Shown here: positions 25,710 to 37,050 of the stretch, piece after piece | How positions within the stretch are numbered: the first letter of the stretch is position 1 | Layout: each line of letters begins with the position of its first letter | Assembly: GCA_037200385.1 (NCBI GenBank) | Contig: JBBCGL010000001.1 | Coordinates: forward strand, 620,001 to 684,000 | Direction: 5' to 3' | Length of the DNA stretch: 64,000 nt | Origin: Rhizomicrobium sp. | Lineage (GTDB): Bacteria; Pseudomonadota; Alphaproteobacteria; Micropepsales; Micropepsaceae | The notes under the pieces: generated by a model | Seen by the model: the letters and a program-made list of their open reading frames with translations, nothing else | The model's database searches: none | Told to the model about the DNA's origin: nothing | Translations under genes and position numbers: made by a program

Positions 25710-26213
25710 TCAATCGGGCGTGGAACCGCGCCGGCGGGCCAGATTGAGCAGGGCCTCGCCCAATCGGGGCGGGCCGGCCCAGCGGCGGGCGGGATCGCTG
25801 GCGGGCGGCTCGGCCGGCGTGGGGCGCTTGGGCGGCGGCGGCAACTTCATCGCCAGGGGGCCTTGGACGAAGCGCAGCTTGGCGACCGCGACGCGGCCGA
25901 GATAGGCGTTGATCCGGGCGCACAGCGCGCGGCTGTCATGCTGCAGGAAGAGCGCGGCGGCGGGCTCCGCCTTGAGGGTGAGGATGCCGCCGGCGGGGCC
26001 TTCGCTCAGCTTGATGGGACGGGCGAGACGCGCGGTCTCCGGCCCGGCGATCTCGGTCCAGCGCAGCACCAAAGTCGGATCTGTGAAGCCGTGGCGCGCG
26101 AAGATGCTGCGCGCCGCGAGCGTCGCGTCGCCGCCGACTTCGCCGGCGCGGCCGCGGCGCTGCGGCGGCGCATCGGCGTCACCCTGTTGTCTGTTGCTCG
26201 GCGGTTGCGCCAT
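25710..26213 (-). CDS. DUF721/DciA-family protein
   Basis: A 167-residue protein with a DUF721 domain: FTDPTLVLRWTEIAGPETAR, then a GGILTLKAEPAAALFLQHDS strand region and INAYLGRVAVAKLRFVQG. DciA proteins help load the replicative helicase DnaB in bacteria lacking DnaC. The disordered Pro-rich C-terminus is common in alphaproteobacterial members. The ATG at 26213 is only 9 nt from the divergent mutY start, so the promoters must overlap the coding regions. Confidence 0.85.
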   Translation of the reverse strand: MAQPPSNRQQGDADAPPQRRGRAGEVGGDATLAARSIFARHGFTDPTLVLRWTEIAGPETARLARPIKLSEGPAGGILTLKAEPAAALFLQHDSRALCARINAYLGRVAVAKLRFVQGPLAMKLPPPPKRPTPAEPPASDPARRWAGPPRLGEALLNLARRRGSTPD

Positions 26214-26222
26214 GGTGGCAGT

Positions 26223-29220
<2,998 letters not shown>

Positions 29221-29288
29221 GGCCGGACCTTAGCAAACCGATTCGGGCCGAAAAGCGAACGGATCGAGTTATGCACCGATGCGGCGGG

Positions 29289-29666
29289 TCAGGAAACCGT
29301 CTGGTCGAACCACAGCGGCACGCCGTAATCGATGGTCAGCTCCTCGCCCGCCACGATGTCGCGCAGGGCGCGGACCGCGATCTCCTCGGCGGCGTAACGG
29401 TGGTCGAAGGTCACGTTGGGCGCGGCGGAATGGTTGTAGAGGCTCAGATAGCCCAGCCCGATGGCGCAATCCTTTTGCGGGCCGAGGCCGCCCTCGACGT
29501 CCTCGCCCCAGGCGAGGCTGTAGCTGTCGAGGCCGGGGCATTCGGAATCCTTGAGCGCCAGCGGCAGGACGGGCGAGGTCTCGACGATCTCGCCGGCCGC
29601 GATGGCGGCGCGCGCGACGACGCCGCGGCCTTTGCCGGGAAAGCGGACCCAGGCGATCTTGTCCAT
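29289..29666 (-). CDS. SET-domain protein (putative protein-lysine methyltransferase)
   Basis: A 125-residue stand-alone SET domain. KGRGVVARAAIAAGEIVE is the N-terminal SET half; YLSLYNHSAAPNVTF gives the NHS motif of the SAM site, and AGEELTIDYG the catalytic-Tyr strand (GEE-x-x-x-DYG). There is no pre- or post-SET zinc cluster. Bacterial free SET proteins have few known substrates. ATG at 29666 follows AAGGA; GTG five codons earlier would overlap this site. It lies 68 nt before rnhB on the same strand. Confidence 0.85.
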   Translation of the reverse strand: MDKIAWVRFPGKGRGVVARAAIAAGEIVETSPVLPLALKDSECPGLDSYSLAWGEDVEGGLGPQKDCAIGLGYLSLYNHSAAPNVTFDHRYAAEEIAVRALRDIVAGEELTIDYGVPLWFDQTVS

Positions 29667-30116
29667 GGGATGTCCTTGCACTTGCTAGTGTGTGCTTCTT
29701 CCTATCGCGTGCCGCATCTCTTTGACAGTATTTGCCAGCTCCCAGCGACCGTGTGACATTCGCCAAGCGCAGGCTGCTGCTCGAATGTGTATTGGCCCTA
29801 ACGCAGACAGAGGCCTGAGGTTGTCCAGATCGTCGAGACATGCCTTGGCGACGAGATCACGGCGGACCAAGCGGGCGACGATCGTGCCGCCGTCGTGGCG
29901 CAGTATTTTGCTCGCAGCGGCACTGCTCGCGCCAGCAGGGTTGCTCGCTGTCTGGATGTTTGTGTCGGGTGCGCCGCGCGACCCACCTTGTGCAGCGGAG
30001 CTGCGCCGCGTTTGGGGCATTGGTCGCCATGACAGCGGCCTAACCTGGGGACGACTAGAGACGTGCATCCAGTACGAGCATGCACGTGCGCACCATTGAT
30101 CAGTTCGGCCTTTGTG
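29667..30116. other. 450-bp gap, no recognisable gene
   Basis: Composition is somewhat less GC-rich than the neighbours. Open frames exist on both strands, one on the plus strand with a hydrophobic stretch (LLAAALLAPAGLLAVWMF), but neither has a good ribosome-binding site or a known domain. It may be a decayed gene. A TTGACA at 29722 has no matching -10. Confidence 0.45.
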
Positions 30117-30401
30117 TCACTCCCGCGCCGCCTGCAGCACCGCGAAGGACAGCAGCAGGGTCAGGAGCGTGAGCGCCGCGGGCAGGGCGATGGAGGCCGA
30201 GCGCGCCGCGAGCGGCGCGAAGACGCAGGCGAGGCCGACCAGCGCGAACAGGATCCCCACCGTGATCCAGGCGAGGATGCGCGCCGGGCGGGCCTGGTCG
30301 TGCGCGATGCGCTCCATCAGCACGACGGAGAAGCTGCCGGCATCGCGCTCGGGCAGTGGCGCGGCGAGCAGGGCATCGAGTTCGCTGTCGGTCATCGTCA
30401 T
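30117..30401 (-). CDS. Small two-span membrane protein, probable anti-sigma partner
   Basis: A 94-residue protein: a short cytoplasmic N-terminus with DSELDALLAAPLPERDAGSF, then two membrane helices (ILAWITVGILFALVGLACVF and ASIALPAALTLLTLLLSFAV). Its ATG overlaps the TGA of the ECF sigma gene (ATGA), the usual arrangement for a sigma/anti-sigma pair. It has no zinc-binding HxxxCxxC motif. The D/E-x-x-L-DALLAAPLPE pattern is common in short anti-sigma-like proteins next to ECF factors, so the role is inferred from context. Confidence 0.6.
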   Translation of the reverse strand: MTMTDSELDALLAAPLPERDAGSFSVVLMERIAHDQARPARILAWITVGILFALVGLACVFAPLAARSASIALPAALTLLTLLLSFAVLQAARE

Positions 30402-30910
30402 GACGGATCTCCCAGGGTCGCTTTGAGTTTCTCGCGGCCGCGCAGCACATGCGATTTGAGCGTGCCGAGCGGCATGTCGAGCGCCTGCGCCGCCTCGGTG
30501 TTCGAGAGGCCGAGCGCGAAGCACAGGGTCAGCGCCGCGCTCTCCGGCGCCGAGAGTCTCGCGAAGGCGCGTTCCAGATCGATGCGGGCGAGGGCGGCGC
30601 CTTCGCCGCTCGGTGCTTCGCCGTGCCAGTCGCCGAGCGGCGCGTCCTGGCGCTTGCGTGCATGCATCAGGAAGCGCGAATAGGCGATGCGGTAGAGCCA
30701 GGTCGAGAAGGCGCTGTCGCCGCGAAAATTGCCGAGCCCGCGCCAGGCTTCGAGGAAGGTCTCCTGCGCCAAATCGTCGGCCAGCGCGTGGTTGCCGCGG
30801 GTCAGCCGCAGCAGCAGGCCGCGCACCTTGGACTGATGGCCGCGCGCAAGCTGGCTGAAGGCGGCGACGTCCTTCGCCGCCGCGCGTCCGACCAGCGCGC
30901 TGTCATCCAT
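30398..30910 (-). CDS. ECF-family RNA polymerase sigma factor
   Basis: A 170-residue sigma factor with only regions 2 and 4. Region 2: DDLAQETFLEAWRGLGNFRG and FSTWLYRIAYSRFLMHARKR. Region 4: LSAPESAALTLCFALGLSNT and EAAQALDMPLGTLKSHVLRG, the helix-turn-helix recognising -35. Acts with the overlapping downstream membrane protein. DUF6249 gene lies 29 nt upstream on the same strand. The signal is unknown. Confidence 0.93.
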   Translation of the reverse strand: MDDSALVGRAAAKDVAAFSQLARGHQSKVRGLLLRLTRGNHALADDLAQETFLEAWRGLGNFRGDSAFSTWLYRIAYSRFLMHARKRQDAPLGDWHGEAPSGEGAALARIDLERAFARLSAPESAALTLCFALGLSNTEAAQALDMPLGTLKSHVLRGREKLKATLGDPS

Positions 30911-30939
30911 TGCGGGTTACGCCAAGGCGCGCCTCCGTC

Positions 30940-31323
30940 TCAGACCGGCCGCCGGCGCTCGAACAGCGCCATCAGCAGCAGCGCGACGCCGATCATGATC
31001 GGGAACAGGGCCACCGAAGGCAGCCAGCCGGCATCGGGGATCGGGCCGGCGAACACCGATTGGGCGGTCATCGCCCAGAGGAAGGTGCCCAGCGCCAGGC
31101 CGAGACAGAGCAGCACGATGCCGCCGCGCATCATCCCCACCGGGGCGCGGCGCAGGGCGCCGATGAGCAGCTCGGGCGGCACGGGCTGGCCCTTCTCGGC
31201 CAGGGTCTGCATCACGCGGTAGCGCGCGACGCGGACCTGGAAAACGAAATAGCCGTTCGCCACGACGACGATGCCGATGACGATCCAGAATGTGATGGCG
31301 ATGGCGACGACCCCGGTGACCAT
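30940..31323 (-). CDS. DUF6249-like three-span membrane protein
   Basis: A 127-residue membrane protein with helices at about residues 4-27 (VVAIAITFWIVIGIVVVAN), 68-85 and 101-121. Between the first two is a cytoplasmic segment, RYRVMQTLAEKGQPVPPELL, typical of DUF6249 proteins often found beside ECF sigma genes. ATG at 31323. Likely first gene of the sigma operon. Confidence 0.75.
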   Translation of the reverse strand: MVTGVVAIAITFWIVIGIVVVANGYFVFQVRVARYRVMQTLAEKGQPVPPELLIGALRRAPVGMMRGGIVLLCLGLALGTFLWAMTAQSVFAGPIPDAGWLPSVALFPIMIGVALLLMALFERRRPV

Positions 31324-31555
31324 GGACGATTCCCTTCTTTTTCCGCCCGCGGGCGGTGTTCGAGGGGATTAGATGCGCGCGGAGTCGCGAACGGATGCAA
31401 GCGCCTCCAGCAGGCGGGGCGGCCGGACATGTGCAGGCCCTTCCGGAGGAAAAGCCCCAACCCAACAGGCTCCCCCCGACCAGGGTCGGTATTCGACGAA
31501 AGCCGATAAACGCGCGTCATATCCCCCGTACGGGCAAGCAAAAGGCGCGGCCGCC

Positions 31556-32689
31556 TCAGCGCGCCGCGCGGCTCGCGTTGGGGGCATCGAACAGGCTGAG
31601 CTGGTCGCCGGTCTTGGGCGGCTTGCGGAATTTCGCCGTGGTCAGCGAGCGCACCTCCTGGTTCAGGCCGATGCGCTTGACCGCCATGTGGAAGCGGCGC
31701 CCGATCATCTCGGCATAGGGGCCGGTGCCCTTCATGCGGGTGTTCCAATTGGCGTCGTAGTCCTTGCCGCCGCGCATCGAGCGGATCAGCGACATGACGT
31801 GCTTGGCGCTGTCGGGCCGGTTGGCCTCCAGCCATTCGCGGAACAGATCCTTGATCTCCAGCGGCAGGCGCAGCAGCACATAGCCGGCGCTGCGCGCGCC
31901 CTTGTCGTGCGCCGCTGCCAGCACCGCTTCCATCTCGCTGTCGTTCAGGGCCGGGATCACCGGCGCGAACATCACCGCGGTGGGGATGCCGGCCTCCGAC
32001 AGGCCCTTGATCGCGTCGAGGCGGCGCTGCGGCGTGCCGGCCCGCGGCTCCATCACCCGCGCCAAGCCGCGGTCGAGCGTGGTGACCGACAGCGCGACCT
32101 TGGCGAGGCCGTCGCGCGCCATCTCCGACAGGATGTCGACGTCGCGCAGCACCAGCGGCGACTTGGTCACGATCCCGACCGGATGGCGGAAATCGCGCAG
32201 CACTTCGAGCACCGAGCGCATGATGCGCATCTTCTTCTCGATCGGCTGATAGGGATCGGTGTTGGTGCCGATGGCGATCACCTTGGGGACATAGCCCGGC
32301 GCCGACAATTCCCGCGCCAGAAGCTCGGCCGCATTGGGCTTGGCGAACAGCCGGGATTCGAAATCGGCGCCGGGCGACATGCCGAGATAGGCATGGGTCG
32401 GCCGTGCGAAGCAGTAGATGCAGCCATGCTCGCAGCCGCGATAGGGATTGATCGACTGGTCGAAGGAGATGTCCGGCGATTTGTTGCGCGCGATGATGCT
32501 GCGGCTGGCGTCGCGGATGACCTCGGTGCGCAGGGGCGGCGGCGCCCCGTCCTCGGCCCGCCAGCCATCGTCCCATCCGTCGTCGACGAGAACGCGCGCC
32601 TGAGTCTCATAGCGCCCCACCGCATTGGAAAGCGCCCCCCGGCCCCGAAGGAGCCGCCTGTCAGCCGTGATGTCTAGGACCGTCGTCAT
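31556..32689 (-). CDS. PA0069-family radical SAM protein (SplB-like)
   Basis: A 377-residue radical SAM protein. The cluster motif is C-E-H-G-C-I-Y-C in NPYRGCEHGCIYCFARPTH. IAIGTNTDPYQPIEKKMRIM and VGIVTKSPLVLRDVDIL are typical of the PA0069/COG1533 group, which resembles spore photoproduct lyase. The reaction is unknown, but DNA-repair links have been suggested. ATG at 32689; the frame runs further upstream, but that part is AT-rich promoter DNA. A LexA-like sequence lies 28 nt upstream. Confidence 0.92.
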   Translation of the reverse strand: MTTVLDITADRRLLRGRGALSNAVGRYETQARVLVDDGWDDGWRAEDGAPPPLRTEVIRDASRSIIARNKSPDISFDQSINPYRGCEHGCIYCFARPTHAYLGMSPGADFESRLFAKPNAAELLARELSAPGYVPKVIAIGTNTDPYQPIEKKMRIMRSVLEVLRDFRHPVGIVTKSPLVLRDVDILSEMARDGLAKVALSVTTLDRGLARVMEPRAGTPQRRLDAIKGLSEAGIPTAVMFAPVIPALNDSEMEAVLAAAHDKGARSAGYVLLRLPLEIKDLFREWLEANRPDSAKHVMSLIRSMRGGKDYDANWNTRMKGTGPYAEMIGRRFHMAVKRIGLNQEVRSLTTAKFRKPPKTGDQLSLFDAPNASRAAR

Positions 32690-32716
32690 GGTGATAAGAA
32701 TATAGTGCGCGATATA

Positions 32717-32731
32717 GAACAAAGCAAGTAC
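32717..32731 (-). promoter_or_regulatory. Near-consensus LexA box
   Basis: GAAC (32717-32720), 7 nt AAAGCAA, GTAC (32728-32731). The alphaproteobacterial LexA site is GAAC-N7-GAAC (GTTC-N7-GTTC on the other strand), so one base differs. It lies just upstream of the PA0069-family gene in an AT-rich patch. Confidence 0.4.
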
Positions 32732-32901
32732 AAATTTGATCGATAGCCGCGGCCTGCGTGCTATTGCGTACACAGCGGAACCGACGTGCTATGGTGCGGC
32801 GCGGTGGGCGTCGCGGCCCGTGCGGGCCGGGCGCAGACCGAGACGTTCGACGGGGATGGCTTTCGCTTCGCGAGCCTCCGGTCTTCTAGAAAGGGGTGGC
32901 C

Positions 32902-33960
32902 ATGGCTGCCCAATCGCCTGATACGGCCGTTGCCCTCAACCTCGCCCTGGCGGTCGTGGCGGCCTCCGCTGCGCCGGTCCTGCTGCTCGACGGCGACCTC
33001 AAGATTGTCGCGGCCAGTGCCTCTTTCTGCGCGGCCTTTCACGTCGATCCGGCGGTCGCAACCGGACATACCGTGGCGGAGCTGGGCGCCGGCGAATGGG
33101 GCATGCCGCAGCTGACGTCCTTGCTGACCGCGACCGCAATGGGCTTTGCCGCCATCGACGGATACGAGATGGACCTGGTGCGCGACGACCATGAAACCCG
33201 GCGCCTCGTCCTGAGCGCCACCAAACTCAGCTATGCCGGCGACGGCGAGGTCCGGATCGTGCTGTCGGTCTCGGACGTGACGGATGCGCGCATCGCCGAG
33301 CGGCTCAAGGAGGACCTGCTGCGCGAAAAGGACGTGCTGCTCAAGGAGCTCCATCACCGGGTCGCCAACAGTCTCCAGATCATCGCCAGCGTGCTGATGC
33401 AGAGCGCCCGCAAGGTGCAGTCGGAGGAGACGCGAAGCCATCTCTACGACGCCCATCAAAGGGTGATGTCGGTGGCGGCGCTGCAGCAGCAGCTCGCGGC
33501 CTCGCGGCTGGGCGATGTCGAGCTGCGTCCCTATTTCAAGGCATTGTGCGCCAGCATCGGCGCCTCGATGATCCCCGATCACAGCCGTCTCGCGCTGCTG
33601 GTTACCTCGGACGACAGCATCACCACCGCCGACACCTCGGTCAGCCTGGGCCTCATCGTCACCGAGCTGGTGATCAACGCGCTCAAACACGCCTTTCCCG
33701 GCAATCGCGACGGACAGATCCTGGTCGACTATCATGCGCGCGGGCCCAATTGGACGCTGTCGGTCGCCGACAACGGTATCGGCATGCCCGAGAATCCCGA
33801 GAGCGCGAAGCCCGGCCTGGGCACAAGCATCGTCCAGGCGCTGGCCAAGCAGCTCAGTGCGCATGTCGGCATCGCCGATGCGAAGCCCGGGACCAAGGTG
33901 TCGATCGTGCACAGCTATGTCCCCGTGCTGGTCGGGCAGTCCGCGTCGCGGTCGCTCTGA
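32902..33960 (+). CDS. PAS-containing sensor histidine kinase, HisKA_2 type
   Basis: A 352-residue soluble kinase. An N-terminal PAS-like domain (about 15-130: APVLLLDGDLKIVAASASF) is followed by the HisKA_2 phosphoacceptor motif, LLKELHHRVANSLQIIASVL, and an HATPase domain (LIVTELVINALKHAF, VADNGIGMPE, GLGTSIVQALAKQL). No membrane helices. This class often regulates general stress or light responses in alphaproteobacteria. ATG at 32902 follows AAGGGG. No response regulator gene is adjacent. Confidence 0.9.
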   Translation: MAAQSPDTAVALNLALAVVAASAAPVLLLDGDLKIVAASASFCAAFHVDPAVATGHTVAELGAGEWGMPQLTSLLTATAMGFAAIDGYEMDLVRDDHETRRLVLSATKLSYAGDGEVRIVLSVSDVTDARIAERLKEDLLREKDVLLKELHHRVANSLQIIASVLMQSARKVQSEETRSHLYDAHQRVMSVAALQQQLAASRLGDVELRPYFKALCASIGASMIPDHSRLALLVTSDDSITTADTSVSLGLIVTELVINALKHAFPGNRDGQILVDYHARGPNWTLSVADNGIGMPENPESAKPGLGTSIVQALAKQLSAHVGIADAKPGTKVSIVHSYVPVLVGQSASRSL

Positions 33961-33967
33961 CCGTCTG

Positions 33968-34063
33968 GGGTCCGGACTCGATTGAATGGAAAAAAGGTCG
34001 TCATGGGCGCCTCAAGGACGCCCATGACGGCAGGGGATCAAGGCTCCGATCGAGTCCAGACCC
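33968..34063. terminator. Nested inverted repeats between convergent genes
   Basis: Outer arms GGGTCCGGACTCGAT (33968-33982) and ATCGAGTCCAGACCC (34049-34063) enclose a perfect 11-bp hairpin, CGTCATGGGCG (33999-34009) with CGCCCATGACG (34019-34029). An A-run (33990-33995) precedes the inner hairpin, which gives a T-run for minus-strand transcripts. It probably serves as a bidirectional terminator and resembles the short palindrome at 11496-11520. Confidence 0.6.
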
Positions 34064-34845
34064 TACGGCGCGAACAGCGCGAGCAGAGGCTTGTCGTCGC
34101 GATCCACGGGGCGCGCCAATTCTTCCAGCACCTTGCGGGCCCAGCGGATCGCGTCCTGCCGAGAATAGTGATCGTCCCTGGTGTGCCGCCCGAGATCGCG
34201 GCGATCGGTCTTGTCGTCGCTCGCGATGTAGCGGCAGCCGCCGCGGACGACCGTGCGCTTCAGGTCGGCGACGAAGCGCTCATAGATCGCGGGATCGACG
34301 AACAGGTCGCCGGGCTGCGGCGGGCCGACCCAGATGCAGGCGCTGCCCAGCGCCCGGATCGCCGCCATCAGGCGGTCGGCGTCGCGCAGCTTCTCCGCGC
34401 GGTTGCCGATGATCATGTTGAGTCCGAGGACGAGGAGCGTGACGCGGCGTTCGGCGCCGAGCTCGTCATAGAGCCGGGCCAGCGGCGGGATGCTGCCGCC
34501 CATGAAATGGCGGCATGCGGACAGCGCGCGGCCGTCGTCGCAGGCCCAGGCGCCGCAATCGATGCGGGCGTAGTCGCGGCTGGTCCAGTCGTTCGCGCCG
34601 GCGCCGCATTTGGCGAAGATGCTCACCTTGAGCGGCGCGCCCGACACCGGATCGCGCAGCGCGCGCAAGGCGTCGTACAGCGTGCCGCCGAACGGGCCTT
34701 CGCTGTTGGAATCGCCCAGGATCAGGATGCCCGCGCGCCCCTGCGTGCCGGCGGATGCGTCGCCGAGCAGACCGGCGGCGAAGGCGAGACCGAACAGGAT
34801 GCGAAGCGCGAGCCATCCTCCCCGCCGTCCAGGGAGGCCCGCCAC
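34063..34845 (-). CDS. SGNH/GDSL-type hydrolase, probably exported
   Basis: A 260-residue esterase-like protein. The N-terminus is a signal peptide (LRILFGLAFAAGLLGDASAG). The block I nucleophile is ILILGDSNSEG, and the C-terminal HTRDDHYS supplies the Asp and His. IFAKCGAGANDW and VLGLNMIIGN correspond to blocks II and III. GTG at 34845 overlaps the upstream TAG (TAGTG), with AAGGA 8 nt before, so it is translationally coupled to the dioxygenase gene. Substrate unknown, possibly an acylated glycan or lipid. Confidence 0.75.
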   Translation of the reverse strand: MAGLPGRRGGWLALRILFGLAFAAGLLGDASAGTQGRAGILILGDSNSEGPFGGTLYDALRALRDPVSGAPLKVSIFAKCGAGANDWTSRDYARIDCGAWACDDGRALSACRHFMGGSIPPLARLYDELGAERRVTLLVLGLNMIIGNRAEKLRDADRLMAAIRALGSACIWVGPPQPGDLFVDPAIYERFVADLKRTVVRGGCRYIASDDKTDRRDLGRHTRDDHYSRQDAIRWARKVLEELARPVDRDDKPLLALFAP

Positions 34846-36020
34846 TAGGTCAATTCCTTCGCCGCTTTGCGCTTCGCCGCCAGCGGATGCATCACGCCGG
34901 CGCCGGCCGGCCAGACGCCGGGGGCTTCCTTTACATGGCGGCAGAGCGCCTGGGCATGCGGCGACAGGGTCTCCCAAATCTCGTGCGGCATCGACTTCCA
35001 GTACTGCGCGGGATCGACCCAGGGCGCGTGGTATTCGACATTCGGCATGGCGCGGATCTCGCGCGACAGGTTCGGCGTCGCGCCGTGCCAGGCCCGGTTG
35101 TCGCGGAACACGCCCGCGCCCGCCTTGGCGCCGACCAGGGTGGAGAGCCGCATCCATTCCGGCTCGTCCGCCAGCAGCGGCGGCTTGGGCACCCGGCCAT
35201 GGGTGCCGGGGATCTGGCGGATCGGGCCGTTCTCCCAGGTGAAATCGCTCATCAGGAAGTTGATCGTCACATGCGGCGGGGTGCGCTCGAGGATCAGGCT
35301 CGCCGCGGCGGGATCGAGTTCATCCGTACCCGGAATTTTGTCGAGACGGATGCCGACCCGCGCCGCCTGTTCGCGGCGCGCCGGCGTGATCTGGAAGCTG
35401 TCGCGGGTGTCGGCATGCAGGCCCTGATACTCGATCGCACCGGGCAGGCAGAGGTCGCCGCCCGCGCCGCGCACGAAGTAGTCCGCGGTGCCGAAGATCT
35501 TCGTCAGGATCGGCGTCGTGGTCGGCAGGTCGATCATCGCCGCCCAGACCGGATCGTGCAGCAGCTCCCGGCTCGCCGAGGCCGTGCCGTAGGAATAGCG
35601 GTGGGGCAGGCGCCCGGTCTCGGTGATGTATTTGCGCGTCCCCTCGCCCTTGTTCTGGAGGATCAGCCCGAGCACGCGGGCCGAAGCCTCGCGCCAGACG
35701 GCCAGGCGCGCCGGATCGAGCAGATTGTTCACGACGACGAAGCCGTCGCGAAAGAAGATGCGGGCGGCGCGCTCGACCTCATGCGGCTCGACGATCTCGA
35801 CGCCGCGCAGGCCATTGTGCTGCCGCAGATGGGCGCGCAGGGCCTGGACGTCCGGGTGGTCGTAGGCGCGTCCGCCGGGCGCGCGGGGGTCGACGCGGCC
35901 GGAACCCAGTTCGGGAACGTAGGGCGCCCCATCGTCGTCGGTGGTCTCGTTCGGCGGCGTGGCCGCGCACCAGCCGGTCGGGCTTTCGCCATAGACCTTC
36001 AGATCGTCGAGTTCGCCCAT
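34845..36020 (-). CDS. Phytanoyl-CoA dioxygenase family oxygenase
   Basis: A 391-residue Fe(II)/2-oxoglutarate-dependent hydroxylase. FFRDGFVVVNNLLDPARLAV is the N-terminal family segment; the metal site is H-x-D in LHADTRDSF and a distal His in NRAWHGATPN. IRQIPGTHGRVPKP lies between, with Arg for 2-oxoglutarate expected further on. The C-terminus is somewhat longer than in plain PhyH. Substrate unknown; a fatty-acid or small-molecule hydroxylation is likely. Coupled to the SGNH hydrolase gene. Confidence 0.85.
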   Translation of the reverse strand: MGELDDLKVYGESPTGWCAATPPNETTDDDGAPYVPELGSGRVDPRAPGGRAYDHPDVQALRAHLRQHNGLRGVEIVEPHEVERAARIFFRDGFVVVNNLLDPARLAVWREASARVLGLILQNKGEGTRKYITETGRLPHRYSYGTASASRELLHDPVWAAMIDLPTTTPILTKIFGTADYFVRGAGGDLCLPGAIEYQGLHADTRDSFQITPARREQAARVGIRLDKIPGTDELDPAAASLILERTPPHVTINFLMSDFTWENGPIRQIPGTHGRVPKPPLLADEPEWMRLSTLVGAKAGAGVFRDNRAWHGATPNLSREIRAMPNVEYHAPWVDPAQYWKSMPHEIWETLSPHAQALCRHVKEAPGVWPAGAGVMHPLAAKRKAAKELT

Positions 36021-36121
36021 TGCATCCGCCCCCAGATGTAAGTCCCGTAATATTCTTTGCCGCCAACCCGTGCGACAGGAAAGTTTTTGTCGCCGCCGCC
36101 CGGACCGGTCATAGTTGGCGC

Positions 36122-36778
36122 ATGATAAGCGTCGTCATTCCGACACTCAATTCGCAAAGCGCGCTGCCGCGCTGCTTCGACAGCCTGATCGGCGCCACGG
36201 TGCGCGGGCTGGTGAAGGAGGTGGTGGTCGCCGATGGCGGCTCGAACGACGACACGCTGGTGATCGCGGACGCTGCCGGCTGCCATATCGCGCGGGCGGA
36301 CAGCGGGCGCGCGGCTTGCTTCGCGGCCGGTGCCGCGCTGGCGCGGGGCGAGTGGCTTCTGTTCCTGCTGCCGGGAACGGCGCTCGAAGCGGGCTGGGAG
36401 AACGAGGCGGACTCGTTCATGGGCGCGGCAACCTTGGAGCGGCCGCGCGCCGCCGTCTTCGGCTTCGCGCTCGACGATTTCGAAGCCGCGGCCCGGCGGC
36501 GCGAGGCGATGGTGGCGTGGCGCTCGCGGTTGTTCGCGCTGCCTTATGCGGATCAGGGTCTGCTCATTCCGCGGCGGCTCTACCAGAAGCTGGGCGGCCA
36601 TCGCCCCATCGCGATGGAAGACGCCGACCTGGTGCGCCGCATCGGCCGCGCGCGGCTGGTGCAGCTGCGCGCCAAGGCCGTCAACACGCCGGAGCGCGCG
36701 GAGAAGCGCCGCGGCGCATTGGTCGCGATGCTGCATGCGTTGCGCGTCCCCAGCTCGGTGGTCGCGAAGATCGGCTAG
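36122..36778 (+). CDS. Family 2 glycosyltransferase
   Basis: A 218-residue GT-A glycosyltransferase. SVVIPTLNSQSALPRCFDSL begins the nucleotide-sugar fold; VVVADGGSNDDTL carries the first metal/nucleotide Asp, and AMEDADLVRRIGRARLV the catalytic ED-x-D/E. Instead of a classic DxD there is a shortened region FLLPGTALEAGW. Resembles TIGR04283-type enzymes. ATG at 36122, 101 nt from the divergent dioxygenase start. Acceptor unknown. Confidence 0.87.
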   Translation: MISVVIPTLNSQSALPRCFDSLIGATVRGLVKEVVVADGGSNDDTLVIADAAGCHIARADSGRAACFAAGAALARGEWLLFLLPGTALEAGWENEADSFMGAATLERPRAAVFGFALDDFEAAARRREAMVAWRSRLFALPYADQGLLIPRRLYQKLGGHRPIAMEDADLVRRIGRARLVQLRAKAVNTPERAEKRRGALVAMLHALRVPSSVVAKIG

Positions 36779-36831
36779 CGCCGAGCCATCCGTATCTTGC
36801 CGCGGCCCACAACTTTTGGGATAATCCCGCC

Positions 36832-37050
36832 ATGAACGATATCCGCGATATCTTCAAGCTGCCGCTGGCCGAGCGCATTCAACTGGTCGAAGACCTGTGG
36901 GATAGCATCGCGGCGGATTCGGAGGGTCCACCGCTCACAGAGGCGCAAGAGGCCGAATTGAATCGGCGCTTGGCCGAGCTCGAGGCAAATCCATCGGATG
37001 TGCTGGACTGGAATGACGTTCGCGCGCGACTTTGGTCGCGCGTAAAATGA
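36832..37050 (+). CDS. Addiction-module antitoxin (TIGR02574-like)
   Basis: A 72-residue protein matching the short addiction-module component family: IFKLPLAERIQLVEDLWDSI and LTEAQEAELNRRLAELEANP. It folds mostly as helices that wrap the toxin. Its stop overlaps the toxin start (ATGA), so the pair is co-translated. Confidence 0.9.
   Translation: MNDIRDIFKLPLAERIQLVEDLWDSIAADSEGPPLTEAQEAELNRRLAELEANPSDVLDWNDVRARLWSRVK

Noticed and set aside
29692-30099. Plus-strand frame of 135 codons in the gap before the anti-sigma gene
   Set aside because: It has one hydrophobic stretch but no ribosome-binding site and no recognisable family, and other frames across the region are also open.
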